In this document: piece after piece, positions 12,001-20,689 of the stretch | How the letters are laid out: each line of letters starts with the position of its first letter | Numbering within the stretch: the stretch's first letter is position 1 | Source: Microglena sp. YARC | Taxonomy: Eukaryota; Chlorophyta; Chlorophyceae; Chlamydomonadales; Chlamydomonadaceae | Assembly (NCBI GenBank): GCA_022414725.1 | Contig: CM039464.1 | Span: forward strand, 34,043,763-34,107,762 | Direction of reading: 5' to 3' | DNA length: 64,000 bases | The notes under the pieces: model-generated | What the model saw: only the letters and a program-made list of their open reading frames with translations | What the model was told of the DNA's origin: nothing | Databases searched by the model: none | Translations under genes and position numbers: made by a program

Positions 12001-15000
12001 TGTTCTAGGAGTGCCAGCTACACTATTCTTGGCTCGTATTAAACCTGGCCTTGCTTAACTTGGCTTGGCTTGGCAAAAGGATATGCAATGTTCTAGGAGT
12101 GCCAGCTACACTATTCTTGGCTCGTATTAAACCTGGCCTTGCTTAACTTGGCTTGGCTTGGCAAAAGTATATGCAATGTTCTAGGAGTGCCAGCTACACT
12201 ATTCTTGGCTCATATTAAACCTAGCTTGACTGAACTTGGCTTGGCTTGGCAAAAGGATATGTAATTTTGTAGGAGTTTCAGCTACAATATTCTTGGCTCG
12301 TGTCAAACCTTGTGTTGAACCTTGTGCAACATCTGCCCTGCATCTGACAGGGTTATTTTTCCGCTATATATAGCGATCACTAGTTTTGACCCCGTTTTGG
12401 AGAAATTATCGCTGTAAAAAAGTTTCAAAAAAAGGGTTTTTATTTTTGCCCCAAAGGCCCCAAAAAGCTAAAAAAAGCTACAAAAACCACTATAACGGTG
12501 TCCTTGGAGGAGGCCCGCAACCTTCAAGCTAGAAAAAAACCACTTTCAGATTTGAAAAAATAATCACTGGCATCTGACTCACAACTTCTTGCAGATGACT
12601 ACTTCTCCAACTGGATGGCAGATGTCCAAGGTAAGTCTTTACTGGAGATGGTTATTCCCGGCAGCCACGACTCTGCGGCCTTCAAGTCACTGGGGTTGAA
12701 CTACGCGGACCCCGGCATCCTTGAAGCATGGAGCCTCGCCCAGACTTTGACTATCCAAGGGTAGCTCAACTTTGGTCTCCGCTACCTGGATGTACGAGCT
12801 ATCTGGCTGGATTTCGATACAGATCGAGTCGGTTCAACTATACCAGCCCGTTGGAAGACTAGATACGACCCTGAGCTTTCTAAACTAGGTGAGTGAGCAT
12901 CCCAATGTCCCGATGGGCTTATCAGAATGTTGTTGTAGTTGTTGCAGTCCTAGGGAGGGCCAAATACTGTAAGCGCCTAAGAAAATGGCCTAGGGGCCAG
13001 GTCCCAACAGAATTGGTAGGACCCATGCGCCAAAGTTTCTGCCAATTTATTTTTCTACAATCCATCACCCATGTCCACAATCAGACTGGACATGTCTGAA
13101 CTATTTACTCGCATGTAATGCCTTTACTAGTATGTACTATTTACACGCATGTGATGGCTACATGTACTTGAACTGGACAAAAACAAGTAATGATAACGCC
13201 AGGCTGCTACTTAACCTGGAAAAGCTACCATGGCGGTTGACAGCGACCGAACACCAAAGCGCAAACTTGAACTGTATTAAATTGGAAAACAATGTGCAAG
13301 AGCATGCAACAACATCCAACATGATTAAGCCCAATGAGTATTAGCCAGCTGATTAACTATCTACAACACCCAACTGCATTTTGTCCTCAGGAGAGGAGGT
13401 TGCAACCCTGCACACTGACTTAGGAACCGCTTACAGCTGGCAGGAAGCCAAGGACTTGTGCGTCGCAAAGGGGGCAGACTTGTGTTCAGCTAAGGATTAC
13501 TGCCCTGTGAGCGAAGGAGGCTACCCTGCTTCTCTCCTTGGTGTTGATAGCAATGCTGACACCTGGTCTCCCACCTCTGACAAAGACAACGAGTGGGTGT
13601 CACTTACAGACATACATGGTGACGGACGTACATGCAAGAGGCACTGCACGAGCTTTGAACAATGCCCACCATGGGGAACGTCCTCAATAACCAAAACATG
13701 GAAAGGGCCTGTCATGTGTTGCAAGTCAGGTAAGGAATGTACCTATATCTTTTATCCTGCTATATCTTTTCTGACGAGCTGGGCTGACGACCTGTCCATA
13801 GCACCCGTGTTACTGCATTCTGCACTCAGGAGTGTGGTGCTATTGTGTTTTTGTGTACAGCCCCTGTGTACTTACTCTGTCTGTAGCGGTGGTGGAGGAG
13901 GAGGAGGAGGGCACGGTGGGGGAGGAGGAGGGGGAGGGGGCTGATGTTGGAGGTGGAGGTGAAACTGTGAGCCACAGGCAGACACACGAATTATAACTAG
14001 GGAACGGCAATATGATGTCATATGATGTGGCTTATGTTGGAGGTGGAGGTGAAACGGTGAGCCACAGGCAGACACACGAATTATAACTAGGGAACGGCAA
14101 TATGATGTCATATGATGGGGCTCATGTTGGAGGTGGAGGTGAAACGGTGAGCAGCATGAAGGTTGATGGACCATGCAGTCAAACTCAACAATGTGTTGCC
14201 AACCAGTAATGATAACGCTAGGTGTGGCGTGGTTTTAAGGGGGCCTAGTCTTCCGGCGGTAGGAATGGGCTGCTACTTTACCTGGGAGAAGCTACCATGG
14301 TGTTGACAGGGCCTTTACTTCATTGGCCCCAACACAGAAGCACTGGCCTCTACAACATAGTGTTTTCAGCTTGCTACACACACTATGGTAGCTTTTGTCA
14401 AAGTGGTCAGCGTTTAAAGCGCACAAACGACAGCACTTCAAGCGCAAAAATGCTGTGTAGTACCCTGACATGCACATGAAGCTATCGACTGTACTTGAAC
14501 AGGATCTGTTCTTCTGTTGGTACACTCTTCTGTTGGTACACTCTTCTGTTGGTACACTCTTCTGTTTAAATTAAAAACAGACAACCAAATCATCCTGGTC
14601 AAGCCAGCACAGCAACATTGGCACACATCAGCTGTTTTAACACATAGGGTACCAAACCATCCTTCAGCAAGCAGTCCACAGCAAACTTGCTGTACTGGCT
14701 ATCGTGACGCAAGCTCTCTCCCTCCATCTCAGCTAAGGAGCTCCTTTTACATACAACTCGATATACATACATACATATCGACTGTACTTGAACAGGATCT
14801 GTTCTTCAGTTGGTACACTCTTCTGTTTAAATTAAAAACATTAGCACATGAAGCTGAAAAGGGAGATTTCATCACAATGTGGGCTACTCTGGTGCTACAA
14901 AAGCAAAAAAGCAAAGACAAGATAACTAACACTTTGGATCCCCATTATTGCATGCTTCTATGAGTGTTTTAAAGTACCTTGCTCGGTAGCACAGAAAATA

Positions 15001-16517
15001 GGCCTATCATGTGTCGGTAGCCTATCATGTGTCGGTAGGCCAAAGGACTCGTATATTGATGATAAGTATCATTTATGATTAGTTTTGGTGGCTGGCCTCA
15101 GGGCAAGCGTACATGATGCTCCGTTATAGGGGAAATAATTATTTATATATTGTTAACAGTATCAATGAGGGGCCGTTTAAAATACAAAAAAAATACCGAT
15201 GTGTTCGTATAACTGGATTTCGCTTCCCTGCTCCTTGTAGGTGATTACAAGAGTTTCTGTTCCTCCAAAACATGCAATTTTGGTGCTGCATGGACCCTGC
15301 ACGGCCAGACATCTGGCTTAGAGACTGAAATGTATCCGTCCATCAGGGAGGTGATGGAAGCAACGTACAAGTTTGTGACAGACCAACCCACAGAAGTTGT
15401 GGTTATCTTTATTACCGAGGAGCAGCAGGCTCGGCCGGAGAAGGACAAGATATCTATGGCTAGGTCAATTGAGCAGACTATCCTGGATTATCAAGACAAG
15501 ATTGTTAATCAAAACACGTTCTCTCTCACTGATCCGATCAGCAAGTTCGTCAAAGCTGGGCGCCAGATTGTGATCACTGCAGCCGCTTCCATCAAGAACA
15601 ACATGGGAGCCAAGGCTAAAGACTTCGTGTTCACGTCGAGTGCTACCAACCATATGTGGGGTAAAGTCTACGGTAGGACCAGTGGACAAATGTGTGGAAA
15701 GCTGACTGCACTGACGGCTGCTAGTTTCAAATCGGAAAAACTGAATATTCTACCTCTGTCGATCACACCTACTGCTACCACCATCGCGAACGCGGTTGCG
15801 TTTGGACTCGCCAATTATGATGGTGACAATCTCTTAGAGATTGCCAAAGTTGTGAACCCCAAAGTGGCCCTACCCTACATTAAGAGCCTTCCCGCTGACT
15901 GGGCTGGCGTCATATACACTGATGATGTCCAGCGGGATATTGTGGATGCCACAATCAGTATGAACTTCCCGTCAGGAGCATCCAAGCCTGTGACACCACT
16001 CACATGCGTTGGGTTGCCCTGCGGAATCAACACTGATTGTGGTGGCGATGCTAGTGTGTGTGACAACAGGATTACCATTGCGCCTTGGCTCTGCAAAGCA
16101 CCTAAGGCCATTGGAGAACAATGTTCCTATGACGGCACATGCGCCTCGAACTACTGCTTCTATTCTTCGCTTATTTTTGGTGAATGTTTGTGCAACGATG
16201 ATGGTGATTGCCCTGTTGGCAGCGTGTGCTACGTGACAAAAGGCTCGTACAGCAAAAATACCTGCCTCATATTTGCTCAGAAGAAAGCGCTGAAGTCTAG
16301 AGGTGTGAAATGTGCTAATTCTGCACAGTGTGAGACTGGCTGTTGCAGCTACTGTTTTCTGTGTTCCAATACATGCGAGGACAGCCACAGTCTCAACACA
16401 TGCATGCGAGCATTATTTTGTATTTTGGGCTACCAAAAGTATCTTATTAGCAACTCCCTACCTGTGCCAACCACGGGGCTTAGTCCACAGATTTTGGCAG
16501 TGCTGGACAGGTTATGA
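2795..16517 (+). CDS. SRCR / PI-PLC X-type multidomain gene (gene model, six exons)
   Basis: Exons: 2795-3035, 5247-5528, 7983-8015, 12595-12888, 13391-13729, 15241-16517. Every inner border has AG/GT and all five introns are phase 1, so the joins rebuild whole domains: the last strand of the SRCR domain comes from the 33-bp third exon, and the catalytic domain is spread over exons 4 and 6. The product should be an extracellular or membrane-attached Cys-rich protein with a phosphodiesterase-type TIM barrel. The 5' start and signal peptide were not found. Three lesions are seen: a 1-nt surplus in exon 1, TAG at 5297-5299 and TAG at 12762-12764. It may therefore be a recent pseudogene, a gene read with a non-standard code, or a gene with consensus errors. 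The introns carry most of the minisatellites in the left quarter of the window. Confidence 0.7.
3429..3586. mobile_element. palindromic hAT-like MITE (TAGGGACYGGCA family)
   Basis: The element begins TAGGGACTGGCATATCAT and ends with the near-inverse ATGCCATTCCCTC. It is built of ATCATATGAT-type palindromes. Flanks are CTTAAAAG (3421-3428) and CTTAAATG (3587-3594), a 7/8 match consistent with an 8-bp target duplication. Other copies lie at 10780-11566 and 17037-17204. Confidence 0.7.
3866..3960 (+). repeat. ACAAT / GCAAC pentamer-type microsatellite
   Basis: Imperfect runs of ACACAATACAATACAATGCA-type 5-mers within intron 1. Confidence 0.7.
4187..4965 (+). repeat. 44-bp pyrimidine-rich minisatellite
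   Basis: About seventeen copies of a unit with the core CTAACCCACAACCTTACCCA followed by a CATTCCTGTTCCCTCCCCTC block. Two subtypes occur in runs: an ACACGTTCCCACTCC form to the left and a CATTCCTGTTCC form to the right. The array lies in intron 1, 280 bp before the SRCR exon. Confidence 0.88.
4985..5175 (+). repeat. 21-bp tandem repeat in intron 1
   Basis: Roughly eight diverged copies of GACCATATGATGCTTTGTAT directly upstream of the SRCR exon acceptor. Confidence 0.7.
5247..5528 (+). CDS. exon 2: SRCR domain, main part, with in-frame TAG
   Basis: The 282-nt exon lies between CCGGCAG and GTGAGTTC and is phase 1-1. It reads AIRLVEGSSNTQGRLEV, then TAG (5297-5299), then KDAQWGTVCDD, AQVVCRRLG, NMECTGYEASLLDC and HNCGHQEDVG. 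These are hallmark blocks of the scavenger receptor cysteine-rich domain. Five cysteines are here and the sixth is in the next exon, so six cysteines over two exons, as in group A SRCR domains. The TAG falls where SRCR domains usually have an aromatic or polar residue inside a beta strand, so the frame is plainly coding on both sides of it. SRCR domains bind ligands outside the cell. Confidence 0.8.
5565..5617 (+). pseudogene. partial copy of the SRCR exon inside the intron
   Basis: TGAAATGTACGGGCTACGAG and the bases after it repeat 5434-5491 of the SRCR exon, with two bases lost near the DC codons. It lies only 40 bp after the exon end and has no splice sites of its own. It is a local tandem duplication scar. 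Confidence 0.7.
5870..6850. other. intron 2 sequence with a diverged ~225-bp tandem duplication
   Basis: Blocks at about 6118-6245 and 6308-6425 align with each other: both hold AACTTCCT...CTGA.. AA.TTAAGCA and later GAATCCGC.CTT. G runs occur at 6052-6067 and about 6765-6785. No coding exon was recognised. Confidence 0.4.
6845..7200. mobile_element. degenerate palindromic ATCATATGAT element
   Basis: It starts GGGAACGGCAACATGATATC and ends GCAGGTCCCTAC near 7200, enclosing many ATGTCATGTCATCATATGAT blocks. It matches the TAGGGACYGGCA family but has been split by the short dispersed repeat at 6985-7052. No clear target duplication was found. Confidence 0.5.
6985..7052 (+). repeat. ~65-bp dispersed repeat (CTCCTGGGGTGAAA family)
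   Basis: Core: CTGATTTGTGTTGAGAGACC then CACTTCCTGGGGTGAAACTC. Related copies: 20552-20622 (+), 22262-22332 (-), 26195-26262 (-), 27549-27615 (-), 37190-37257 (-), 58525-58592 (-). The strict conservation of the centre in copies of differing age marks it as a real family of unknown nature. Confidence 0.65.
7432..7590 (+). repeat. ~54-bp tandem repeat, about 3 copies
   Basis: Copies share CACAAATATCCACGACTGCT plus CC and AAATTACACAAATTA. Located in intron 2. Confidence 0.75.
7630..7830 (+). repeat. ~215-bp dispersed repeat (CAGCGTCGCAAGCGA family)
   Basis: It begins CAAGTCCTATG near a CAGCGTCGCAAGCGATG block and ends in a GGGGGCGCCCTCCC-like block. Copies are at 31695-31908 and 58931-59155. 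This one is the most diverged. Possibly a SINE tail or a MITE; no coding capacity. Confidence 0.55.
7983..8015 (+). CDS. exon 3: last strand of the SRCR domain (33 nt)
   Basis: The micro-exon lies between GCTGTGTACAG and GTGAGGCG, phase 1-1. Joined to exon 2 it gives EDVG|VVCKGDPPITG, supplying the sixth SRCR cysteine in the usual EDVGVVC ending. It joins exon 4 as PPIT-DDYFSNWM. Its good fit to the domain makes it credible despite its size. Confidence 0.72.
8029..10565 (+). repeat. 39-bp minisatellite in intron 3
   Basis: About 60 copies of a 39-bp unit, GTGTGTATATGTGTATGTGT then AGCTGGCGGTAAGGTAGCT. Since 39 is a multiple of three, long false open frames arise on both strands. Copies are nearly identical from 8140 to 9300 and more varied towards 10560, where shortened 27-bp and lengthened forms appear. 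The array starts 14 bp after the exon 3 donor site. Confidence 0.93.
10780..11566. mobile_element. hAT-like palindromic MITE, internally expanded
   Basis: The ends are TAGGGATAGGCAATATGAT and GCAGGTCCCTA. Flanks CTTATATC (10772-10779) and CTAATATC (11567-11574) match at 7/8 positions, as an 8-bp target duplication would. The interior is a tandem array of ATCATATGATATCATACTCG with TCTTTGGT spacers, 40-60 bp per unit, from about 10860 to 11550. The short copies at 3429 and 17037 lack this expansion, so it arose inside this copy. Confidence 0.75.
11723..12335 (+). repeat. 88-bp tandem repeat with 264-bp higher-order unit
   Basis: Units start at about 11723, 11811, 11899, 11987, 12075, 12163 and 12251, each 88 bp, with TGCAATGTTCTAGGAGTGCC and a TTGGCTTGGCTTGGC end. 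Units 3 and 6 share private variants (AAAGTATATG, CTCATATTAAACC, CTTGACTGAAC), so the array is an A-B-C trimer duplicated as a block. The last unit is diverged. Confidence 0.9.
12359..12572 (+). repeat. dispersed repeat (TATATATAGCGATC...CCCGTTTTGGAG family)
   Basis: It begins CGCTATATATAGCGATCACT and TTTTGACCCCGTTTTGGAGA, and ends with CACTTTCAGATTTGAAAAAA. A close copy is at 22606-22830 and diverged ones are at 61250-61470 and 3190-3300. It ends 22 bp before the exon 4 start, so it supplies part of the branch-point region. Confidence 0.7.
12595..12888 (+). CDS. exon 4: N-terminal half of PI-PLC X-type catalytic domain, with in-frame TAG
   Basis: The exon lies between CTTCTTGCAG and GTGAGTGAG. 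It reads DYFSNWM...SLLEMVIPGSHDSAAF, then WSLAQTLTIQG, TAG (12762-12764), LNFGLRYLDVRA. The GSHDS block holds the His-Asp pair of phosphatidylinositol-specific phospholipase C, and LRYLDVR holds the strand-2 Asp and Arg of the barrel. The TAG is where this family has Gln in the Q-L-x-x-G-x-R-x-x-D-x-R block, one C-to-T step from CAG. The frame is open and conserved on both sides. Confidence 0.8.
13391..13729 (+). CDS. exon 5: 113-residue Cys-rich insert
   Basis: The exon lies between TGTCCTCAG and GTAAGGAA, phase 1-1. It encodes YSWQEAKDLCVAKGADLCSA, then DTWSPTSDKDNEWVSL, RTCKRHC and GPVMCCKS. Eight cysteines, the SWQEA...GADLC start, N-x-W-V centre and final MCC suggest a disulphide-bonded lectin-like module known to me from algal and stramenopile surface proteins; I cannot name the family with certainty. 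By position it falls inside the PI-PLC fold, between the DVR strand (exon 4) and the second catalytic His (exon 6). Confidence 0.75.
13881..13942 (+). repeat. GGA/GGT-rich low-complexity tract
   Basis: A run of GGTGGAGGAGGAGGAGG type in intron 5; the glycine-rich translation past 13730 is intron read-through. Confidence 0.8.
13945..14170 (+). repeat. 91-bp tandem repeat with hAT-like MITE end
   Basis: Two full copies and a partial third: GATGTTGGAGGTGGAGGTGA, GAGCCACAGGCAGACACACG and TAGGGAACGGCAATATGATG. Each copy ends in the left terminus of the palindromic MITE family, so a MITE fragment was captured and amplified. Confidence 0.75.
14171..15240. other. intron 5 remainder: SINE body fragment and local duplications
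   Basis: 14203-14310 matches the reverse of the SINE body at 58730-58845 (AATGATAACGC ... AGCTACCATGG). 14482-14573 and 14779-14842 repeat ACTGTACTTGAACAGGATCT with a TGTTGGTACACTCTTC tandem. 14397-14466 resembles the right end of the hAT MITE family (GTAGTACCCTG). No exon is seen. Confidence 0.5.
15241..16517 (+). CDS. exon 6: C-terminal half of PI-PLC X-type domain and Cys-rich tail
   Basis: The exon starts after CTCCTTGTAG with GT completing a codon. It encodes CNFGAAWTLHGQTSGLETEM, with the second catalytic-type HG, then SIREVMEATYKFVTDQPTEV and VVIFITEEQQ, the helix and strand that follow in PI-PLC X domains, and later WAGVIYTDDV near the barrel end. After about residue 245 comes a tail with many Cys (CVGLPCGINTDCGG, EQCSYDGTCASNYC, CANSAQCETGCCSYCFLC), like small disulphide knots. 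The last residues (about TTGLSPQILAVLDRL) and the TGA are made by a MITE fragment (16478-16600), so the original end was probably earlier or spliced. Confidence 0.85.
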
Positions 16518-16600
16518 TGTCAGCTTCTAGGTGCACTTGGTTGTGTTAGATACGGCCAAATAACCAGTCCAGCTGAGCTTCCCAGCAGCTGCTAGGGGTA
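16478..16600 (+). mobile_element. MITE fragment forming the 3' end of the PLC reading frame
   Basis: GGGGCTTAGTCCACAGATTT, GCAGTGCTGGACAGGTTATG, TCAGCTTCTAGGTGCACTTG and CCAGCAGCTGCTAGGG follow the interior and right end of the MITE family best seen at 60437-60622. It overlaps the last codons and stop of exon 6. Confidence 0.7.
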
Positions 16601-17036
16601 CCAAAAAAGATAAACAGTATGTCCGGGTTAGCTAGCACGATGCTCAGTAGTAGTAGTTCAGTATCTGGCACCTATTCCCATCACAGGCACAGGACCTATT
16701 TCGAGGTGTACCCGTTGCACATAACTTTCTTGGACTCCAAGAGTAATCGGAATTGGGGGGAGTGTTATGATATGTTATGTGCATGTTATGTTATGATATG
16801 ATATGATATGTTATAGTACGGCTTGTATGCCGTGGCTCGTAACCCCACGCACTACTAAGGCCGCAGACAGCTAGAGCCTATAGGCCAAGCCTAGCTGGCT
16901 TATGGTTAGGGCCTGCCCCTGACCATGTGTGCGCGAATGCTGCGCGCACTTCTTCTACTGTAATGAATTGATAACTCTTGCTATGTGCATCGCTGCCATC
17001 AGCATCTAAACGATATGACTTTTTCTGACACGTGAG
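16601..17036. other. intergenic, ATGTT microsatellite
   Basis: A (TTATG/ATATG)n tract lies at 16765-16815. Nothing else is recognised. Confidence 0.5.
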
Positions 17037-17204
17037 TAGGGACCGGCAAATCATATGATTTTGACCAAAGGCGAGTATGATATCATACAAATATCATATG
17101 ATTTTATATCACGTGATATGATACCATGGGACAAAGTCACCTGGTCAGACCGCCGACATCATATGATGTCATATGATGACATGATATCATATTGCCTATC
17201 CCTA
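17037..17204. mobile_element. palindromic hAT-like MITE (TAGGGACCGGCA family)
   Basis: The ends are TAGGGACCGGCAAATCATAT and ATTGCCTATCCCTA. Flanks CACGTGAG (17029-17036) and CGCGTGAG (17205-17212) match at 7/8. This 168-bp copy is the best short reference for the family. Confidence 0.78.
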
Positions 17205-18389
17205 CGCGTGAGTCATAGTCAGTACTGCCCGCTTCATCAATGCTTTTTCTGCTAAGCCCTTCCTACCACGTTTGGGCTGGTCCATGTAGCCTACTTGACC
17301 TACCCCTGGACTGTTAACATACATACATACCGCCCGGGTGGGTTTCCCATGGATGCAGTCCCATGGATTTCCATGGATGGTATCCCATGGTTACATTCTG
17401 CTGTATATATCCCCTACCCGCAAAGCGGCTTGTAATCATGTATATGCCAGCTAAGTATCAACAAAGTATTCATCTGAAATAACGTCATTACTTGCTACCG
17501 GTACATCTGGAACTGTGTTACATGGCTTCAGCCAACAATTTGTTTTCTTAAAAAACATTGCTTGATCAAAGGGGGGGGGGGGGGGGGGGGGGGGGCAAAA
17601 ACATTGCTTGATGCGGAGCCCTCCGGAACCCACTGTACAGCCACTATCTTATCCACCCTTTAGAGCGAGTTTCCATTTGGCCCAAATTTTCGGATCAGAA
17701 AACCGGTTGGTTGTGGGCCTTCAGTCCCCTCTCCGAGTCTGAACCGGGGGGGTAAGCTTGGGCCAAACGTGGTTTCACGTTTTGGCATGTCTCTAGAGTC
17801 TGGACTGGTGCTGGTTCGAGTGGAACCGGTTTTGGTTGGCAGAGTTTTAGTCGACAGCTTCGTGGAGAAGTATCGCAAAAAATGTGCCGGTTCCGCTTGA
17901 ACCAGCACATCCAAATAGTGGCCTCAACATGCTACTAGTAGACGAAAATCGGGGGGAAACGTTGCACTTTTTCACTTTTTTTTAGCCAAAAGTTTCAGCT
18001 CGACATTATAACACCCTTATCAATAAAGGGTGCCTGAAGGCATGTCCCGAATGAATTTATCTAAAAAATGAAATGAATGTCAATTTCCGGTGTGTCTGCC
18101 AAGTAACAACCTTGTTGACTCCCTGGTGGGCTAAATCGTTTCCTACTTTCCTTGTTGCTTAACGCACTATTCGAAAAGTGCGTCAAGCAAGAAGTGCCCT
18201 AAAAAGAGACTGTCGCAGTATGAAAGGCGCTGCAAGTGCACACGTTCTCACAAACTAACTTAATGTTGGCCTTAACTGTCTGGTCGGCTTTGTGAAGTGG
18301 TCAATTCATCCAATCAGGGATTCCAATACATGAAGTGGTAAATGCCACTGAGTTGGCCATTCCGGGTGCAGCGTTCCTGTACAAGCATT
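17205..18389. other. intergenic, no gene recognised
   Basis: Holds a CCATGG-rich patch (17335-17390), a G run (17571-17595) and an AACCGG-rich segment (17655-17925) with a minus-strand open frame I cannot assign. No domain or exon border is convincing. Confidence 0.4.
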
Positions 18390-19082
18390 CCGCATTTTCA
18401 CTTGGGAGTTCATTGTTAATCCACTGCTTGCCAAGACCTCAACAATCAGCGAAGCGTGTTTTATCTCCTACCTTGGACGCGTTTTATCCCCCGCCTTGGA
18501 CGGTTTCTGAGCTTGAGCTGAGTGACGGCTTATAAAGTGATGATTAGTATATGAACGGCATTGTGGGAAAGGAAGACGATTGAAGTGACAACCAAATTCA
18601 AGGTGCGCTGTTGGGAGCTTGTAAATTTAAATTTTGTTGAGGCCATTTCTCAAAACCAGCGACCCAAAATATTTGGTGAGAAAGGCAGGAAGGCGTGGCC
18701 ACTCCTCCGAAAGTAGGAGCTTTGTAAATAGGAAAGCATGCACTTGTGTCCCCTTCAATTGAAATTGAAATTGTTACATCCGTGTAGAAACGTTACTCAC
18801 AGGACGTGAAGTTAAGGACACCATAGCATAAGCCGGAGCTAGCTATAGTCACCGTAGGACCATCTCAGTAAAAAGAATTCCCCTTCAAACAAGTTGCTTT
18901 CGCCCCAATTGCATCAGGCTAGTCTGATGAATTTTTCTGATCATGATGGTCTGGTGAGAAAAATAACGGAAGCCTTGATCAACATCCATCAATGCCGTCT
19001 CTCGATTAGGAATGTGGGATGCCCCAGACTGAGTGTGTGAAGACATGTTGACAACAAGATCATCAATGTGGGCGATATGGCC

Positions 19083-19273
19083 CAGGGTACTACACGTGGC
19101 GCGTTATTGCGCGTACAAGCTTTAAGAGCCCGACAGCTCGATTGAAACATTTTTTAGCCCCATCTGGACGCAGCGCGCATATTTTCGTTTCAGTTGATTC
19201 AAAAGCGCAACCCACCCAAAAGGAGGCAGTTGCGCTTTTGAAGCAACCTAAAGCGCCCAAATGTAGCACCCTG
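19083..19273. mobile_element. hAT-type MITE with perfect 8-bp target duplication
   Basis: A 191-bp element with ends CAGGGTACTACA and TGTAGCACCCTG, flanked by ATATGGCC on both sides (19075-19082, 19274-19281). It is rich in GCGC. The right arm of the inverted duplication has the unoccupied site at 35936-35943 (reverse strand ATATGGCA), so it inserted after the duplication. Confidence 0.88.
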
Positions 19274-19360
19274 ATATGGCCATATCTTAAACTTGATTAA
19301 ACTAACTGATCGCCTTCCTGGGATTCTTTCTAGCTTCCTAGCTATGTATGTAGGTATGTT

Positions 19361-19475
19361 ACAGTCCAGGGGTAGCCAAATAGGCTAATTCAACTTGCCC
19401 AACCTTGATATCGCAAGGGGCTAAAACGAAAATAAGCACTGAACTGGACCCCAACAAATCGTTTACCTACATACA
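19361..19475 (+). repeat. dispersed repeat (CAGTCCAGGGGTAGCCAAAT family)
   Basis: CAGTCCAGGGGTAGCCAAAT, GGCTAA, CTTGCCCAACCTTGATAT and CCCCAACAAATCGTTT. Copies: 26983-27066 (+), 35610-35735 (-), 43615-43690 (+), 58857-58940 (+), 61605-61725 (-), 62296-62413 (-); often next to CATA runs. It is shared by both arms and therefore older than the duplication. Confidence 0.7.
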
Positions 19476-20551
19476 GACCCTGAGTCTGTGTTACAAATAT
19501 AATTTAATTGCACGATTCCCATCGCATCATTTTACGATTCTCATCACAATCACGGCTACATTACGTTATCTTGTTTATTTAATTTGAACAGGAGAAGGTA
19601 CAAGGGTGCAAAAGAGTAGAGAGGAAGTTGAAGCTGATAATCGATAGCAACCTGGTGAGTTGTGAAGTTGGAAGGCCACCTCCCAAAACAATATATACGG
19701 AACCAGTAAGGCTGTCATAAGCAGAAGTTATTCTTAATTCGTAATACGGATTAAATAAAAGGTACTAATGATCGATAGTGCCGTGTGGGGTAGCTGATTG
19801 TTGATACAATAACATTACATTACATTGTCATCAGCAGGCCATTGTTAGCCCAGGACAAGCAAACTCTACAACATCCGGGAGGGATCCTCCAACAATCCCC
19901 CAAAATAAGACATAAGATAGGACATTTTACAGAAAGCAAGCAAGCGTTGCTGCCAGCACTAAAATACAAAATAAAAATATATCTTAACTTCCAAGATATG
20001 CCACAATGACACTTCTAAGGACGTGGGGTTAAGGGAACCGGCTCGTAAGTATGCGATGGACCGGCTTACATTACACCTAGAGTCCAGTAACCATGCCGGT
20101 CAATGACCCTCCGGGTGGGCCCAGGTGACCTCGTTGGGGTTCGAACCAGCTGCCAGCACGAATTCCATTCAATTGTGGGGGAACTCAGTAGTCCTGGGGA
20201 ATGTTGCCTCACAACTGTTTTATGTCTTTGCACAAATACGACGCAACGTTGGAAATGGATAAAAAAAATGCAGACTTTGGGGGAATGCTGGTTATAGATC
20301 TTGACTCTGCTGATAATATGGTGATCAGATGTTGACAATGAGTATTGTTAGCAATACTTTGAACCAAACAGCCACCTGATCTGATGGTTGTACGGTTCAA
20401 ACCATCGCCTACAACAATGAGCAACACTGGTCAGTGGTGGGCCATCCCAGTGGTGCAGGTGTGATTAGTATGGTAGTGGGTCAGCATCTCCCACAGGCTC
20501 AAGGATAGCTACTCCCTCATTATGTTGGAGTGATTCCACTGATCACATATC

Positions 20552-20622
20552 CTCGGTGAATCCTGGGTGTCGCTGGTTAGTGTCGGAAGACCCAGCTCCT
20601 GGGGTGAAAGTCCTTTCACAAC
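20552..20622 (+). repeat. ~65-bp dispersed repeat, second copy
   Basis: GGTGTCGCTGGTTAGTGTCG and CAGCTCCTGGGGTGAAAGTC, same family as 6985-7052. Confidence 0.65.
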
Positions 20623-20689
20623 TAAACAAAAAAAACTAAGGTCTAAGGCTAGCTCACGGAGGCCCACCCTGTGAGGAGAAAGTCCCCCT

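Noticed and set aside
8029..12335. CRISPR-like look of regularly spaced repeats
   Set aside because: Units are directly adjoining without unique spacers, no cas-like genes are present and the setting is eukaryotic.
17660..17914. 84- and 71-codon minus-strand frames rich in Thr/Arg/Ser
   Set aside because: Two overlapping frames of similar length over an AACCGG-rich patch, no domain and no splice support.
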